Made by a program: the position numbers and the translations under genes. Below are positions 37,809 to 47,880 of a stretch of DNA of 64,000 nt, in pieces. Origin of the DNA: Calothrix sp. HK-06 (GTDB lineage: Bacteria > Cyanobacteriota > Cyanobacteriia > Cyanobacteriales > Nostocaceae). The stretch is from positions 62,001 through 126,000 of the forward strand of contig NZ_MRCD01000006.1 in NCBI RefSeq assembly GCF_001904745.1. The letters run 5' to 3'. The stretch's first letter is position 1, and the number at the start of each line of letters is the position of its first letter. The notes below the pieces were generated by a model. That model did no database searches. It was not told where the DNA came from and saw nothing but the letters and a program-made list of their open reading frames with translations.

Positions 37809-38442
37809 AAGTCTCAAAACCTAGATTAAAATTTTCACTCTTTGTTTTTATGGCTTTTAATCCATAGGGTAGTGCAGCTTTATTGCTTGCAAGCGTAGAA
37901 TAAACGCTACTACCACAAGCCGGACACATGATATCCCCGTATGTTGACACACAAGCGTCGGCGTAACTTAAGTTATTCTCTCTTAAATTGTGTATCTACT
38001 TGTATACGATTTGTTATTTTAACGAATGCTTAACATTGCATTAAAATCGCCAAAATCCACTTCTAGTAAGTAATACAGCCCAAGTAACACAATATTAATT
38101 AATACATAAAAATACACAAACAATTAAAGTGCTATTCTTACTACTGGCGCCACCGAAGAATAAACATTTATATTTACTCTTGCAGGTCTTTTCATGGATT
38201 CTGATATGCATATTGTCAGTTTAGCAACAAGTCGTGTTAATAAAAATTCATACTTAATAACAAGCGTGTATACGTCGTCAGAAGGAAGACTAATTAGGTT
38301 AAGAGATATATGTATGTAACGATTACCTATTTAAAGCATTAAGTTCTGAATGAGAACAAAGATTTAGATAGCAAAATTTGTCAACGCTGACAATGCCACA
38401 GCAACATTAAAGAGAGCGCAAACGCGAGGAGGGTCGAATTCA
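37809..38442. other. Intergenic region between hemF and SRPBCC gene
   Basis: 634 bp between divergent genes. No known element was recognised. A 41-codon frame at 38194-38319 (plus strand, AGG seven bases before the ATG) is the only candidate small gene; it resembles nothing I know. A minus-strand frame at 37726-37950 overlaps the hemF start and is judged spurious. Confidence 0.45.
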
Positions 38443-38967
38443 ATGCAAGGTTGGTTATCTAGGTTTATCCACCGCAAACGGCGCCGGATATGCGCTTCCT
38501 TAGTACGAACATACAGAGAAATTAGCTCGGCTTCAGTTGACGAACTTTGGCAGAAAGTAGTTGACATAGCTGATGTTTCTTGGCATCCACTGTTAAAAAG
38601 TACTAATGTACCTTATGGATTAGTTCCAAAACCAGGGTTGATATATGAAGCAGTGACGCGCTTATCACCAATTCCCATTCGTATTTTTGTAGAAAGAGTT
38701 AACCCAAGAGAACTATTGAGTATTAGGGTGCTAGCACTTCCGGGGATTGAGGAACGGATAACTTATAAAGTAGAGTCTACAGTTTGCGGCACTTGTTTGT
38801 CATATTCTGTAACATTACGCGGCTGGTTATCTCCGTTAATTTGGTCATTCTCGCGTCCCTATGCAGACCGTGTAGCGCGCGCACTAGTTGAAGCAGTAGA
38901 AGGAACGGCATTAAAAGCAGTGTCAAGCAAGAGAAAACCACGTCAATTTGGTTGCTTCGATTTTTAG
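38443..38967 (+). CDS. SRPBCC-like (START/Bet v1 fold) protein
   Basis: 174 residues. Following a basic N terminus, the pattern SVDELWQKVVDIADVSWHPLLKST, PYGLVPKPGLIYEA, ERITYKVEST and a long C-terminal amphipathic helix (RPYADRVARALVEAVEG) fits the helix-grip fold of polyketide-cyclase/START-like proteins, which bind hydrophobic ligands. No ligand can be named. The start is well fixed by an AGGAGG ribosome binding site. It is 83 bp upstream of mrp on the same strand. Confidence 0.65.
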   Translation: MQGWLSRFIHRKRRRICASLVRTYREISSASVDELWQKVVDIADVSWHPLLKSTNVPYGLVPKPGLIYEAVTRLSPIPIRIFVERVNPRELLSIRVLALPGIEERITYKVESTVCGTCLSYSVTLRGWLSPLIWSFSRPYADRVARALVEAVEGTALKAVSSKRKPRQFGCFDF

Positions 38968-39050
38968 TTAGCATAACTCCACCCCCATAGCCAGTTAAAA
39001 TCCGATTAGATACAAAAAAAAATTTTGGGGCAGTAAGGGTGGAAAAAGCT

Positions 39051-40127
39051 ATGAATGGTGTTCTTGATACGCAGTCAGTATTAGAAGTGTTGCGACCAGT
39101 GCAAGACCCCGAACTCCGCAAAAGTTTGGTGGAGCTGAACATGATTCGCAACGTCAAAATAGACGGCTCTTTGGTTAGCTTCACATTAGTGTTGACTACA
39201 CCTGCTTGTCCGTTGCGCGAGTTTATAGTCGAAGATTGTCAAAGAGCTGTTAAAAAGCTACCAGGTGTTACTGATGTGGCAGTGGAAGTTACGGCAGAAA
39301 CTCCAAAGCAAAAAGATTTAGCCGACCGTACTGGTATTAAAGGCGTAAAAAATATTATTGCCATTTCTAGCGGTAAAGGTGGAGTTGGTAAGAGTACCGT
39401 AGCAGTTAACGTAGCTGTTGCTTTGGCTCAAACAGGCGCCAAAGTAGGCTTACTAGATGCTGACATTTACGGACCCAATGACCCAACAATGTTAGGGTTA
39501 TCAGACACATCGCTAATTGTGCGTCCATCCGAAAACGGTGAAATATTGGAACCTGCTTTTAATCACGGCGTCAAGTTAGTATCAATGGGTTTTCTAATTG
39601 ATAAAGACCAACCCGTGATTTGGCGTGGTCCAATGCTAAATGGTATCATTCGTAAATTTTTATACCAAGTAGAATGGGGCGATATCGATTATTTAATCGT
39701 TGATATGCCTCCTGGTACAGGCGATGCCCAGTTAACATTGACACAAGCAGTACCAATGGCAGGCGCCGTAATAGTCACAACACCACAAACCGTTGCCTTG
39801 TTAGATTCACGTAAAGGACTACGGATGTTTCAACAGCTAAACGTGCCTGTGTTGGGAATAGTAGAAAATATGAGCTACTTTATTCCCCCTGATATGCCGG
39901 AAAAACAATACGATATATTTGGTTCAGGTGGTGGGTCAAAAACAGCACAAGAATTGGATGTACCTTTACTTGGCTGTGTCCCACTAGAAATTTCCACGCG
40001 CGTTGGTGGAGATAACGGTGTGCCAATTGTTGCCGCAGACCCATCATCAGCAAGTGCAAAAGCCTTATGTTCAATTGCACTAGCCATTGCAGGCAAAGTA
40101 TCTGTTGCAGCTCTAAGTTGCTCCTAA
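39051..40127 (+). CDS. apbC: Mrp/NBP35-type iron-sulfur carrier ATPase
   Basis: 358 residues. N-terminal MIP18-like domain (about 5-85, with VQDPELRKSLVELNMIRNV) and ParA/MinD-type ATPase domain with deviant Walker A GKGGVGKST at 109-117, DADIYGPNDP and DMPPGTGDAQLT. It carries and transfers Fe-S clusters. The C-terminal CxxC pair seen in some NBP35 members is not evident here. The start is the ATG at 39051, after TAAGGG; the frame also opens at a GTG at 39039 without a ribosome binding site. Confidence 0.94.
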   Translation: MNGVLDTQSVLEVLRPVQDPELRKSLVELNMIRNVKIDGSLVSFTLVLTTPACPLREFIVEDCQRAVKKLPGVTDVAVEVTAETPKQKDLADRTGIKGVKNIIAISSGKGGVGKSTVAVNVAVALAQTGAKVGLLDADIYGPNDPTMLGLSDTSLIVRPSENGEILEPAFNHGVKLVSMGFLIDKDQPVIWRGPMLNGIIRKFLYQVEWGDIDYLIVDMPPGTGDAQLTLTQAVPMAGAVIVTTPQTVALLDSRKGLRMFQQLNVPVLGIVENMSYFIPPDMPEKQYDIFGSGGGSKTAQELDVPLLGCVPLEISTRVGGDNGVPIVAADPSSASAKALCSIALAIAGKVSVAALSCS

Positions 40128-40193
40128 GAAACCGGGCTTCTTTGTGACAAACTAGAATTTTTAGCATAATTTATAACAAGAAGCCCGGTTTCT
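40127..40193 (+). terminator. Terminator hairpin after apbC
   Basis: Perfect 16-bp arms AGAAACCGGGCTTCTT (40127-40142) and AAGAAGCCCGGTTTCT (40178-40193). The left arm starts on the last base of the stop codon. It belongs to the aaaccggg family also seen at 411 and 49708. Confidence 0.85.
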
Positions 40194-40325
40194 GTGTAGG
40201 ATATTACAGTTTTGGCATAAAAAAATAAAATATTTTCATTCTGGTTCTCAGGTGATACCTGGGAATACAGATTTTTAGTGGCGACTAAATTTAAAATCTA
40301 TAAAGCTAAAGTCTAAAATCGTACA

Positions 40326-41639
40326 ATGTTATTAAAAAAGAGTTCGCGCTCCCAATCACGCTGGAAGTATTGGATTAAACCTTGGCAGCAAATCGACTGG
40401 CTATTATTCTTCGTTGTAGTTGGCATCAGCTTCTTCGGCGGCTTAATGATTCGCAGCACCGAGTTAAGCCAGGGTCTAATTGACTGGTGGTGGCACTGGT
40501 TAATCTCCTTGATAGGCGCCGGTATGGCACTAATTATTGCCCGTGTACGCTACGAAAATCTACTCCAGTACCACTGGTATATATATACCGCAGTCAATAT
40601 CAGCCTTGTCGCGGTAATGCTTATTGGTAAAAGCGCAAAAGGGGCACAGCGGTGGATTAGTATTGCTGGTATACCTGTACAGCCGTCAGAATTTGCTAAA
40701 TTGGCAATGATTATTACTTTGGCAGCGCTATTACATAAAACAACAGCATCAAGTTTATCTACAGTTGCGCGTGCGATGGCATTCACCGCAATTCCTTGGG
40801 CATTAGTTTTCATCCAACCTGACTTAGCGACATCGTTAGTGTTCGGAGCAATTGTCTTAGGGATGTTGTACTGGGCAAACGCAAATCCAGGTTGGTTAGT
40901 ACTAATGGTTTCACCAATTATCGCCGCGATATTATTTAGTATTCAATGGCCCTTTACGATTGCTTTTTCCAGGGATTTGGTGTTTGGTCCTTTGGGGTTA
41001 ATCTGGGCAGTAGCAATGGGTATTGTTGGGTGGCGTACTTTGCCTTGGAAACGATTTGGTGTAAGTGGAATCGGCGCCTGGGCACTTAATATGCTAGGTG
41101 GGGAAATAGGTATTTTCCTTTGGAATCACGTTTTAAAAGAATATCAAAAAGGACGCTTAACATCATTTTTAAATCCCGACCAAAACCTGTTAACGACAGG
41201 ATATCACCAACACCAATCACGGATTGCCATCGGTGCTGGAGAGTGGCTAGGATGGGGATTAAATAAAGGCCCGATGACACAACTTAATTTCGTGCCTGAA
41301 CAACATACAGACTTTATATTTTCTGCCGTTGGTGAAGAGTTTGGTTTTATAGGTTGTTTAATATTACTTTCAGTCTTTGCTTTACTTTGCCTGCGCTTAC
41401 TACATATTGCTCAAACAGCCAAAGATAATTTTGGTTCACTCCTAGCAATTGGAGTCTTAGCAATGATTGTTTTCCAGGTAATAGTAAACGTCGGTATGAA
41501 CGTTGGACTGGCGCCAGTTGCGGGAATACCATTACCTTGGATGAGCTACGGACGCTCGGCGATGGTAACAAACTTCGTATCCCTAGGTATCGTCGAATCA
41601 GTCGCCAACTTCCGAACCAAAAAGAAATATTGGGCGTAG
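40326..41639 (+). CDS. rodA: Peptidoglycan glycosyltransferase RodA (SEDS family)
   Basis: 437 residues with about ten membrane helices. SEDS polymerases elongate glycan strands in the lateral wall. Signatures: KGAQRWISIAGIPVQPSEFAKLAMI, FIQPDLATSLVF, ending with GEWLGWGLNKGPMTQLNFVPEQHTDFIFSAVGEEFGF and GIPLPWMSYGRSAM. The basic N terminus (KKSSRSQSRWKYW) is cytoplasmic. The TAG stop falls at the edge of a gttaggag repeat. Confidence 0.94.
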   Translation: MLLKKSSRSQSRWKYWIKPWQQIDWLLFFVVVGISFFGGLMIRSTELSQGLIDWWWHWLISLIGAGMALIIARVRYENLLQYHWYIYTAVNISLVAVMLIGKSAKGAQRWISIAGIPVQPSEFAKLAMIITLAALLHKTTASSLSTVARAMAFTAIPWALVFIQPDLATSLVFGAIVLGMLYWANANPGWLVLMVSPIIAAILFSIQWPFTIAFSRDLVFGPLGLIWAVAMGIVGWRTLPWKRFGVSGIGAWALNMLGGEIGIFLWNHVLKEYQKGRLTSFLNPDQNLLTTGYHQHQSRIAIGAGEWLGWGLNKGPMTQLNFVPEQHTDFIFSAVGEEFGFIGCLILLSVFALLCLRLLHIAQTAKDNFGSLLAIGVLAMIVFQVIVNVGMNVGLAPVAGIPLPWMSYGRSAMVTNFVSLGIVESVANFRTKKKYWA

Positions 41640-41746
41640 GAGTTAGGAGTAGAAACGCGATTAATCCCTACCCTGCGGGAAAAGCTCCGCTTTACGGGAA
41701 ATCCTCTGGATAACGCGTCTGTACGAGTTAGGAGTTAGGAGTTTTC
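41637..41746. repeat. Composite repeat region after rodA
   Basis: Contains GTTAGGA heptamers at both ends (from 41637 and from about 41725) and, between them, a gaaacgcgattaatc fragment of the GTAGAGACG palindrome and a ctgcgggaaaagctccgct hairpin. It appears to be several repeat families nested together. Confidence 0.65.
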
Positions 41747-41808
41747 ACGCTCCGCCTAACAAGTATTAAGCTATATAAAGGAAACCAACCATAAAAAGAG
41801 TAAAAGCC

Positions 41809-42003
41809 ATGATTCTGCCTGGAGCAACCGTTCGCGTCAAAAACCCCGCAGATACCTACTATCGCTTTGAAGGATTAGTTCAACGAGTCAGCGATGGTAA
41901 AGTTGCCGTTTTGTTCGAGGGTGGTAATTGGGATAAATTAATCACATTCCGTTTATCGGAATTAGAAGCCGTAGAAACCGCAAGTCGCAAAAAAGGAAAA
42001 TGA
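41809..42003 (+). CDS. ndhS: NAD(P)H-quinone oxidoreductase subunit S
   Basis: 64 residues. [21 protein letters not shown] ... [25 protein letters not shown] is the SH3-like domain of cyanobacterial NdhS, the NDH-1 subunit that forms part of the ferredoxin-binding site for cyclic electron flow around photosystem I. It is located on the cytoplasmic side of thylakoids. It is a single gene with a hairpin repeat 5 bp after the stop. An AAAGGAAA ribosome-binding-like sequence is rather far upstream. Confidence 0.88.
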   Translation: MILPGATVRVKNPADTYYRFEGLVQRVSDGKVAVLFEGGNWDKLITFRLSELEAVETASRKKGK

Positions 42004-42007
42004 TACT

Positions 42008-42094
42008 GTAGGGGCGGGTTAACCGAAATTTGCGTTATCAACGACGATATCGCTAAACCCGCCCCTAAACCCGCCCCAATCAGAACCCGCCCCA
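42008..42094. repeat. Hairpin repeat GTAGGGGCGGGTT with three AACCCGCCCC arms
   Basis: Left arm at 42008-42024 and right-arm copies at about 42055, 42067 and 42084. Same organisation as 26467-26583, again one left and three right arms. Confidence 0.85.
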
Positions 42095-42184
42095 ATCACA
42101 GGTGCCAGATTAATATATAAAAAACCAAAACATCTGTATTAAATTATAAATATGAGATGTTAGGGTTTATATTTATAATTTTCA

Positions 42185-42204
42185 AGACGTGATTTATCAC
42201 GTCT
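42185..42204. repeat. Short GACGTGAT palindrome copy
   Basis: AGACGTGATTTATCACGTCT is a shortened copy of the 28-bp palindrome family; it ends 8 bp before the start codon of the next gene. Confidence 0.75.
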
Positions 42205-42212
42205 CTATAAGT

Positions 42213-42866
42213 ATGCGCCTTCCTTTACCACAATTCAATCGTAGTAACCGTGATGAAAATCACATCGCCGAAGTCATAGAGACAACAACAACAGAATTTT
42301 TAGCTCAGTGTTTAGAACCAGATGATTTGAGCTTTCCCCCAATGCCCCCATTCGGTAGCTGGGTAAAATCACAAGATGAAGAATCTGGCAATCAAGTTTA
42401 CGCTGTTGTTTATCACGCCACCACCATGCCAATAGACTCAGTGCATCGTGCGCGCGCTTTGGGTATGTCACTCGCTGATTTACGTGAGGAACAGCCCCAA
42501 ATTTTTGCTATGCTTAAAACAGAGTTTCGTGCCGCAATTATCGGGTTTGAGCAGCCAAAAACTAATAATTCAAACGGTGCTGTCTATCAGTACTTACCAC
42601 CTCGTCCTCCACAAATTCATCAGGCTGTTTATCGCTGCGAATCCGATGCGATAATACGATTTTCAGAGGAAATGGACTTTTTACGAACTCTTTTAACTAT
42701 AAACGGCGCCCCTATCGATTCTTTGACGGCAGCGGCAATTCGTGAAGTGTTTCAACTACGCAAGGCTGACCGTGAATGGTTAGTTAAAGCTGGTCGGACT
42801 CTAAGTATACTACTCAAAGACGATTACGACCGTTTAAAATATATATTGAGCCAAATTCATATATAA
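42213..42866 (+). CDS. HAS-barrel-like conserved cyanobacterial protein
   Basis: 217 residues starting MRLPLPQFNRSNRDENHIAEVIETT. The beta-rich first half (FGSWVKSQDEESGNQVYAVVYHATTMPID) resembles a HAS barrel, a module usually at the front of HerA-type ATPases; the C-terminal half is helical (AAIREVFQLRKADREWLVKAG). No ATPase domain is fused or adjacent. The family is recalled as conserved across cyanobacteria without known function. A GTG at 42189 would place the start inside a palindromic repeat, so the ATG at 42213 is preferred. Confidence 0.65.
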   Translation: MRLPLPQFNRSNRDENHIAEVIETTTTEFLAQCLEPDDLSFPPMPPFGSWVKSQDEESGNQVYAVVYHATTMPIDSVHRARALGMSLADLREEQPQIFAMLKTEFRAAIIGFEQPKTNNSNGAVYQYLPPRPPQIHQAVYRCESDAIIRFSEEMDFLRTLLTINGAPIDSLTAAAIREVFQLRKADREWLVKAGRTLSILLKDDYDRLKYILSQIHI

Positions 42867-43031
42867 GCAATAAATAACTGCGGTTATCATATCGGGCGCC
42901 AATTGTTATAAAAAATACTATTTCCTTATATAAAAAATATAAAAGCAACAATACTCATTAAAAAAGCGTCAGCTTTGTAATTAGGAAAATACTCTCTGCT
43001 TTCAAGTTTCACTCCTGCCAAACACCAACCT

Positions 43032-45155
43032 ATGGAACTAATATCCCAAGTACTTGCACCAACATCTCAAGGTCTTGGCAAGGAGCCAATTGTTCCTTTT
43101 GCTATTTTACTGCTAGTTATTTTGGTTGTTCCAATTGTATTTGAACGACTGCGGCTACCTGGAGTAGTAGGTTTACTTTTGGCTGGGATGGTACTAGGTC
43201 CACATGGCTGGAATTTTTTACAAGATAAATCGCAAACGATGAACCTGCTATCAGATATTGGGTTAGTGTACCTAATGTTTGTAGCTGGACTTGAGATTGA
43301 AATTGATCAGTTTCGCCACACTGCAAATCGGTCATTGGGTTTTGGTAGTTTCACATTTGGTGTACCGATGATTGTCGGTACCGCTGTTGGAAGAAGTTTT
43401 GGGTTTGATTGGAACGCTGCAATATTAATTGGCTCATTATTTGCCTCCCATACTTTGCTCGCTTATCCGATTATTAATCGTTTGGGCGTAGCTAATAACG
43501 AAGCTGTTACAGTCACAATGGGCGCCACTGTTTTTACTGATATTAGTGCCCTATTGCTACTCGCTGTATGCATAGCTGTTCACACAAGTCAACTCAACGT
43601 TTTTAGCTTAATTACTCTAATTGGCTGGTTAACTATATATGCAACAGTAGTTTTAGTCGGATTTGATTGGGCAGGTAAGGAATTTTTTCGACGCTCACGT
43701 GAAGACGAAGGACATCAGTTTTTATTTGTATTATTGGTAGTATTTCTTGCTTCGGCTGGTGCCCAGTTAATTGGTATAGAAAAAATTGTCGGAGCTTTTT
43801 TAGCAGGTTTGGCAGTTAATGAAGCTTTAGCAGACGGTCCAGTTAAAGAAAAAGTCGTGTTTGTCGGTAGTGTATTATTTATACCGATTTTTTTTGTTGA
43901 CTTAGGATTACTAGTAGATTTGACATCGTTTACTCGAAACATAACAACTCTACAACTACCTGCTTTTATCATTGCGGGTTTAATTTTGAGTAAATTCGTT
44001 GCGGCAATACTAGCAAAATTTTTATATCAATATAACTGGCGAGAAGCAATCACAATGTGGTCATTATCCTTACCACAAGTAGGCGCCACCGTTGCAGCAA
44101 CACTCGTAGGCTATCGAGCAGGCTTACTACCTCCATCTATATTTAATAGTATTATCCTTTTGATGCTCGTAACTTCAACAATTGGCCCACTAATTACGAG
44201 TAGAGCAGCAGTAGGTTTAAATATATCTGTTGCAAAAAAACACTTACCTGCACCCGTTTATCCATCTGTCAATCAAAATAATAATCCGTTTACAATTGTA
44301 GTCCCCGTATATAACCCCCACACTCAGCAACACTTAATTGAAATGGCGGCATTATTGGCATCTGTTGCAAATGGTAAAATAATTCCTTTAGCAATTGCAA
44401 CAGCTGCCGCGCAAATGGATGCACCACGTTTAGAAGCATCATTAGAGCGCAGTGAAAGATTATTAGCTAAAGCAAGTGCTGTTTCAAAAGCTCTTAACGT
44501 TGAGTCTGAACCACTACTTCGTATTGACGATGCTTTTGCACAAGGAATAAGTAGAGCTGCACGCGAGCAAACTGCCAGTTTAATAGTAATGGGATGGGGT
44601 AAGCGTACTGGTATAAGAGCAAAACTATTTGGAAATGTCATAGATAACGTGCTTTGGGCATCACATTGTCCTGTTGCCGTCACCCGCTTAGTTGAATCAC
44701 CAAGAAAAATTCAGCGTATATTAGTACCTGTTGAAAATTTAATGGCGCCTGTACTACAGCCCGTACATTTCGCGCACATTTTAGCAGAAGGTTTGCAAGC
44801 GCAAGTAACTGTGTTAAACGTATGTGAACGCCGTACAAGTTCCAGCAAAATAGCATCATTACGTTCACAGTTAGGGCTAATCGTATCCAAACTATCACTA
44901 TCTAATCCACCAGAAGTCCAAATCATCGCCCACGAAAACGTCGCACAAGCAATTCTTCAAGCCGCGCGACTTTACGATTTAGTTGTACTACCTTTTATAC
45001 GTAATCATACAATACCAGGCGGTTTAGCCATCAGTGACGTTACAACACAGTTAGCACGTCAACTAACATGCTCAATAGTCATGCTCGGAGAACCACAACG
45101 CGGTATTGAGGCAACGGCAACTGCTGGTGTGGCAAGTAAAACCGCCGTAGTGTAG
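43032..45155 (+). CDS. Kef-type CPA2 cation:proton antiporter with universal-stress domains
   Basis: 707 residues. The first about 400 are a 12-13 helix Na+/H+-exchanger domain (LPGVVGLLLAGMVLGPHGWNFL, FTDISALLLLAVCIAVH, and LSLPQVGATVAATLVGYRAG). The rest, about 420-690, is two universal-stress-protein-like domains (FTIVVPVYNP ... ASLIVMGWGKRTG, and RILVPVENLM ... DLVVLPFIRNH). Such proteins exchange monovalent cations for protons, probably under nucleotide control by the USP part. The stop codon TAG is the second to fourth base of a GTAGAGACG palindrome. Confidence 0.9.
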   Translation: MELISQVLAPTSQGLGKEPIVPFAILLLVILVVPIVFERLRLPGVVGLLLAGMVLGPHGWNFLQDKSQTMNLLSDIGLVYLMFVAGLEIEIDQFRHTANRSLGFGSFTFGVPMIVGTAVGRSFGFDWNAAILIGSLFASHTLLAYPIINRLGVANNEAVTVTMGATVFTDISALLLLAVCIAVHTSQLNVFSLITLIGWLTIYATVVLVGFDWAGKEFFRRSREDEGHQFLFVLLVVFLASAGAQLIGIEKIVGAFLAGLAVNEALADGPVKEKVVFVGSVLFIPIFFVDLGLLVDLTSFTRNITTLQLPAFIIAGLILSKFVAAILAKFLYQYNWREAITMWSLSLPQVGATVAATLVGYRAGLLPPSIFNSIILLMLVTSTIGPLITSRAAVGLNISVAKKHLPAPVYPSVNQNNNPFTIVVPVYNPHTQQHLIEMAALLASVANGKIIPLAIATAAAQMDAPRLEASLERSERLLAKASAVSKALNVESEPLLRIDDAFAQGISRAAREQTASLIVMGWGKRTGIRAKLFGNVIDNVLWASHCPVAVTRLVESPRKIQRILVPVENLMAPVLQPVHFAHILAEGLQAQVTVLNVCERRTSSSKIASLRSQLGLIVSKLSLSNPPEVQIIAHENVAQAILQAARLYDLVVLPFIRNHTIPGGLAISDVTTQLARQLTCSIVMLGEPQRGIEATATAGVASKTAVV

Positions 45156-45179
45156 AGACGTGATTAATTACGTCTCTAC
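45152..45179. repeat. 28-bp GTAGAGACG palindrome containing a gene's stop codon
   Basis: Half-site GTAGAGACGTGATT paired with AATTACGTCTCTAC, with one mismatch. The TAG at 45153-45155 terminates the antiporter gene. Confidence 0.9.
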
Positions 45180-45482
45180 ATTGTCAACCACTTTTTGGCA
45201 TTTATTTATCGTTAGTTCTGCATATAGTAGAAGTTAAGTTTTTTTGAAGATTGTGTGAATCTTTAATTTTCCTTTATTTATAGCGAGCGATATTTGTTAT
45301 TTTGCAAGTGGCATTTACAACCAGTGGATAGACACGTCTGTATATCACTTGGCAGCAAATATTAGCTCTTATAAGCGAAAAAATACTGACAAAATTTTGT
45401 TAGTGATGAATTTTTGGGTCGGTGCTGGGTACCCTATATACAAGCGCATCTTGAAGTGAATATCTCTAAACACAGGAAAAGT
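45156..45482. other. Intergenic region before UDP-glucuronate decarboxylase
   Basis: 327 bp. Contains most of the palindrome at 45152-45179, then no recognisable feature. The reading frame of the downstream gene is open from 45414, but that stretch has no resemblance to the family. Confidence 0.5.
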
Positions 45483-46421
45483 ATGAGAATTTTGGTGACG
45501 GGCGGAGCTGGGTTTCTTGGTTCCCATCTTATCGACAGACTTATGACCGCTGGGCATGAAGTCATTTGTTTGGATAATTTTTACACGGGCAACAAGCGCA
45601 ATATCCTGCAATGGTTGGATAATCCTAACTTTGAACTCATTCGCCACGACATCACAGAACCAATTCGGTTGGAGGTAGACCAAATTTACCACTTGGCTTG
45701 CCCAGCATCTCCTGTACATTACCAGTACAATCCCGTGAAAACCGTGAAAACGAATGTCATGGGTACTCTCAATATGTTGGGACTAGCAAAGCGCGTTAAA
45801 GCAAGATTTTTCTTAGCTTCAACTAGCGAAGTTTACGGAGACCCTGATGTACACCCACAAAGCGAAGAGTACAGAGGTAATGTTAACCCTATCGGTTTAC
45901 GCGCGTGCTATGACGAAGGTAAGCGTATTGCTGAAACATTAGCATTCGATTATTACCGTCAGAATAAAGTTGATATACGAGTCGTTCGTATTTTTAACAC
46001 ATACGGCCCACGTATGTTAGAAAACGATGGTCGTGTTGTTAGTAACTTTATTGTTCAGGCATTACAGGGTAAACCTTTAACCGTATACGGTGATGGTTCT
46101 CAAACTCGTAGTTTTTGTTACGCTTCAGATTTGATTGAAGGGTTTATTCGCTTAATGAACAGTGACTATGTTGGTCCTGTAAATATTGGTAATCCCGGAG
46201 AATATACGATTTTGCAGTTAGCAGAAGCGGTGAGAGACATGATTAATCCAAATGCAGAGATAATCCATGAACCTTTACCTTCTGATGACCCACGTCGGCG
46301 CCGTCCTGATATTACTAAAGCTAAAACATTGCTTGATTGGGAACCCACTGTGCCTCTTGCGGAAGGATTGAAACTAACAGTGGAAGATTTCCGTAAACGC
46401 ATGGGCGATGCGGCTATTTAA
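45483..46421 (+). CDS. UDP-glucuronate decarboxylase (SDR family)
   Basis: 312 residues, extended short-chain dehydrogenase. NAD-binding [10 protein letters not shown] at the N terminus, catalytic Y143-x-x-x-K147 in CYDEGKR, and [27 protein letters not shown] and [10 protein letters not shown] match bacterial and plant UDP-xylose synthases. It should turn UDP-glucuronate into UDP-xylose. The UDP-glucose dehydrogenase gene follows 66 bp later, which makes its substrate. The ATG at 45483, after AGGAAA, is chosen over an upstream ATG at 45414. Confidence 0.88.
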   Translation: MRILVTGGAGFLGSHLIDRLMTAGHEVICLDNFYTGNKRNILQWLDNPNFELIRHDITEPIRLEVDQIYHLACPASPVHYQYNPVKTVKTNVMGTLNMLGLAKRVKARFFLASTSEVYGDPDVHPQSEEYRGNVNPIGLRACYDEGKRIAETLAFDYYRQNKVDIRVVRIFNTYGPRMLENDGRVVSNFIVQALQGKPLTVYGDGSQTRSFCYASDLIEGFIRLMNSDYVGPVNIGNPGEYTILQLAEAVRDMINPNAEIIHEPLPSDDPRRRRPDITKAKTLLDWEPTVPLAEGLKLTVEDFRKRMGDAAI

Positions 46422-46487
46422 GGTAAAGACAGCTTTAAATATTACTTCACTTTCATTGTACAAAATTAAGATAGGAATTGAACTAAA

Positions 46488-47873
46488 ATGCGTGTTTGTG
46501 TAATTGGTACTGGTTATGTTGGCTTGGTTACAGGTGCTTGTTTAGCACATATTGGTCATGATGTTGTGTGCATCGACAATAACGAAGAAAAAGTCAAAAT
46601 TATGAAAGCCGGTCAGTCTCCGATATTTGAACCCGGACTTTCCGAAATCATGCAAGGTGCAATTCAATCAGGAAGAATTGAGTTCAGCACCGACATTGCT
46701 GCTGGTGTTGCACACGGTGAAATTTTATTCATTGCAGTTGGTACACCTCCACTACCTAATGGTGAAAGTGATACCCGTTATGTAGAAGCAGTTGCCCGCA
46801 GTATTGGCGCCAATTTAAATGGTGGTTACAAAGTAATTGTGAATAAATCTACAGTACCCATTGGTTCAGGTGACTGGGTGCGAATGATTGTTCTGGATGG
46901 TCTTGCAGAACGTCAAAAACAATTAGTTACAGCAGGTAGCGGCCCCGCAGAAAGGTTGCCCGAAGTTGCAGACTTCGATGTTGTTAGCAACCCAGAATTC
47001 TTGCGCGAAGGTTCCGCTGTTTATGACACCTTCAACCCCGACCGAATTGTACTTGGTGGTAATAGCACTAGAGCAGTCGCATTGATGAAGCAACTTTATG
47101 CTCCTATTGTCGAGCGTCAGTTTGCTGAAAATAAAACTGCTGCCCCTGTTCCTTTTCTCGCAACAGACCTCAGTTCGGCAGAAATGATTAAATATGCCGC
47201 TAACGCCTTCTTAGCAACCAAAATTAGCTTTATTAACGAAGTTGCTAACATTTGCGACCGCGTAGGCGCCGATGTCACTCAAGTTGCAAAAGGTATTGGT
47301 TTAGATTCACGTATTGGTAGCAAGTTCCTCAATGCTGGTATTGGTTGGGGTGGTTCATGTTTCCCCAAAGATGTTAGTGCGCTTATTCACACTGCTGATG
47401 ACTACGGTTACGAAGCTCAACTCCTCAAAGCTGCTGTTAGCGTTAACGAACGTCAGCGTTTAATTGCATTAGAAAAACTACAACAAGCTCTGAAAATTCT
47501 TAAAGGTAAAACTGTAGGATTACTCGGCTTAACATTTAAACCTGATACAGATGACTTACGTGATGCACCTGCACTAAATTTAATTGAACAACTCAATCGT
47601 CTCGGCGCCAAAGTTAAAGCATACGACCCAATAGTTTCTCAAACCGGAATGCGTCATGGTCTTTCGGGTGTATTAGTAGAAACTGACGCTGAACGTCTTG
47701 CAGATGGTTGTGATGCTTTGGTACTAGTTACAGAATGGCAACAATTCAACACCTTAGACTATAACAAAATGGCTAAGTTGATGAGCCACCCTGTAATTAT
47801 TGACGGTCGTAACTTCCTCAACCCTCAAGATATGGAAAAAGCTGGTTTCCAATATATCGGTGTCGGACGGTAA
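46488..47873 (+). CDS. ugd: UDP-glucose 6-dehydrogenase
   Basis: 461 residues. It oxidises UDP-glucose to UDP-glucuronate with two NAD+. The N-terminal MRVCVIGTGYVGLVTGACLA loop, the substrate-binding SNPEFLREGSAV, catalytic C291 in GWGGSCFPKD and TFKPDTDDLRDAP are all present. Together with the preceding decarboxylase gene it forms a two-step UDP-glucose to UDP-xylose route, probably for exopolysaccharide or glycan. A GGTGGGC hairpin terminator follows. Confidence 0.95.
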   Translation: MRVCVIGTGYVGLVTGACLAHIGHDVVCIDNNEEKVKIMKAGQSPIFEPGLSEIMQGAIQSGRIEFSTDIAAGVAHGEILFIAVGTPPLPNGESDTRYVEAVARSIGANLNGGYKVIVNKSTVPIGSGDWVRMIVLDGLAERQKQLVTAGSGPAERLPEVADFDVVSNPEFLREGSAVYDTFNPDRIVLGGNSTRAVALMKQLYAPIVERQFAENKTAAPVPFLATDLSSAEMIKYAANAFLATKISFINEVANICDRVGADVTQVAKGIGLDSRIGSKFLNAGIGWGGSCFPKDVSALIHTADDYGYEAQLLKAAVSVNERQRLIALEKLQQALKILKGKTVGLLGLTFKPDTDDLRDAPALNLIEQLNRLGAKVKAYDPIVSQTGMRHGLSGVLVETDAERLADGCDALVLVTEWQQFNTLDYNKMAKLMSHPVIIDGRNFLNPQDMEKAGFQYIGVGR

Positions 47874-47880
47874 ACTGTAG

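Noticed and set aside
37726-37950. Possible 74-residue zinc-ribbon-like gene (MCPACGSSVYST)
   Set aside because: Overlaps the first 83 bases of hemF in another frame on the same strand; only one CxxC is present and the rest is unlike a protein.
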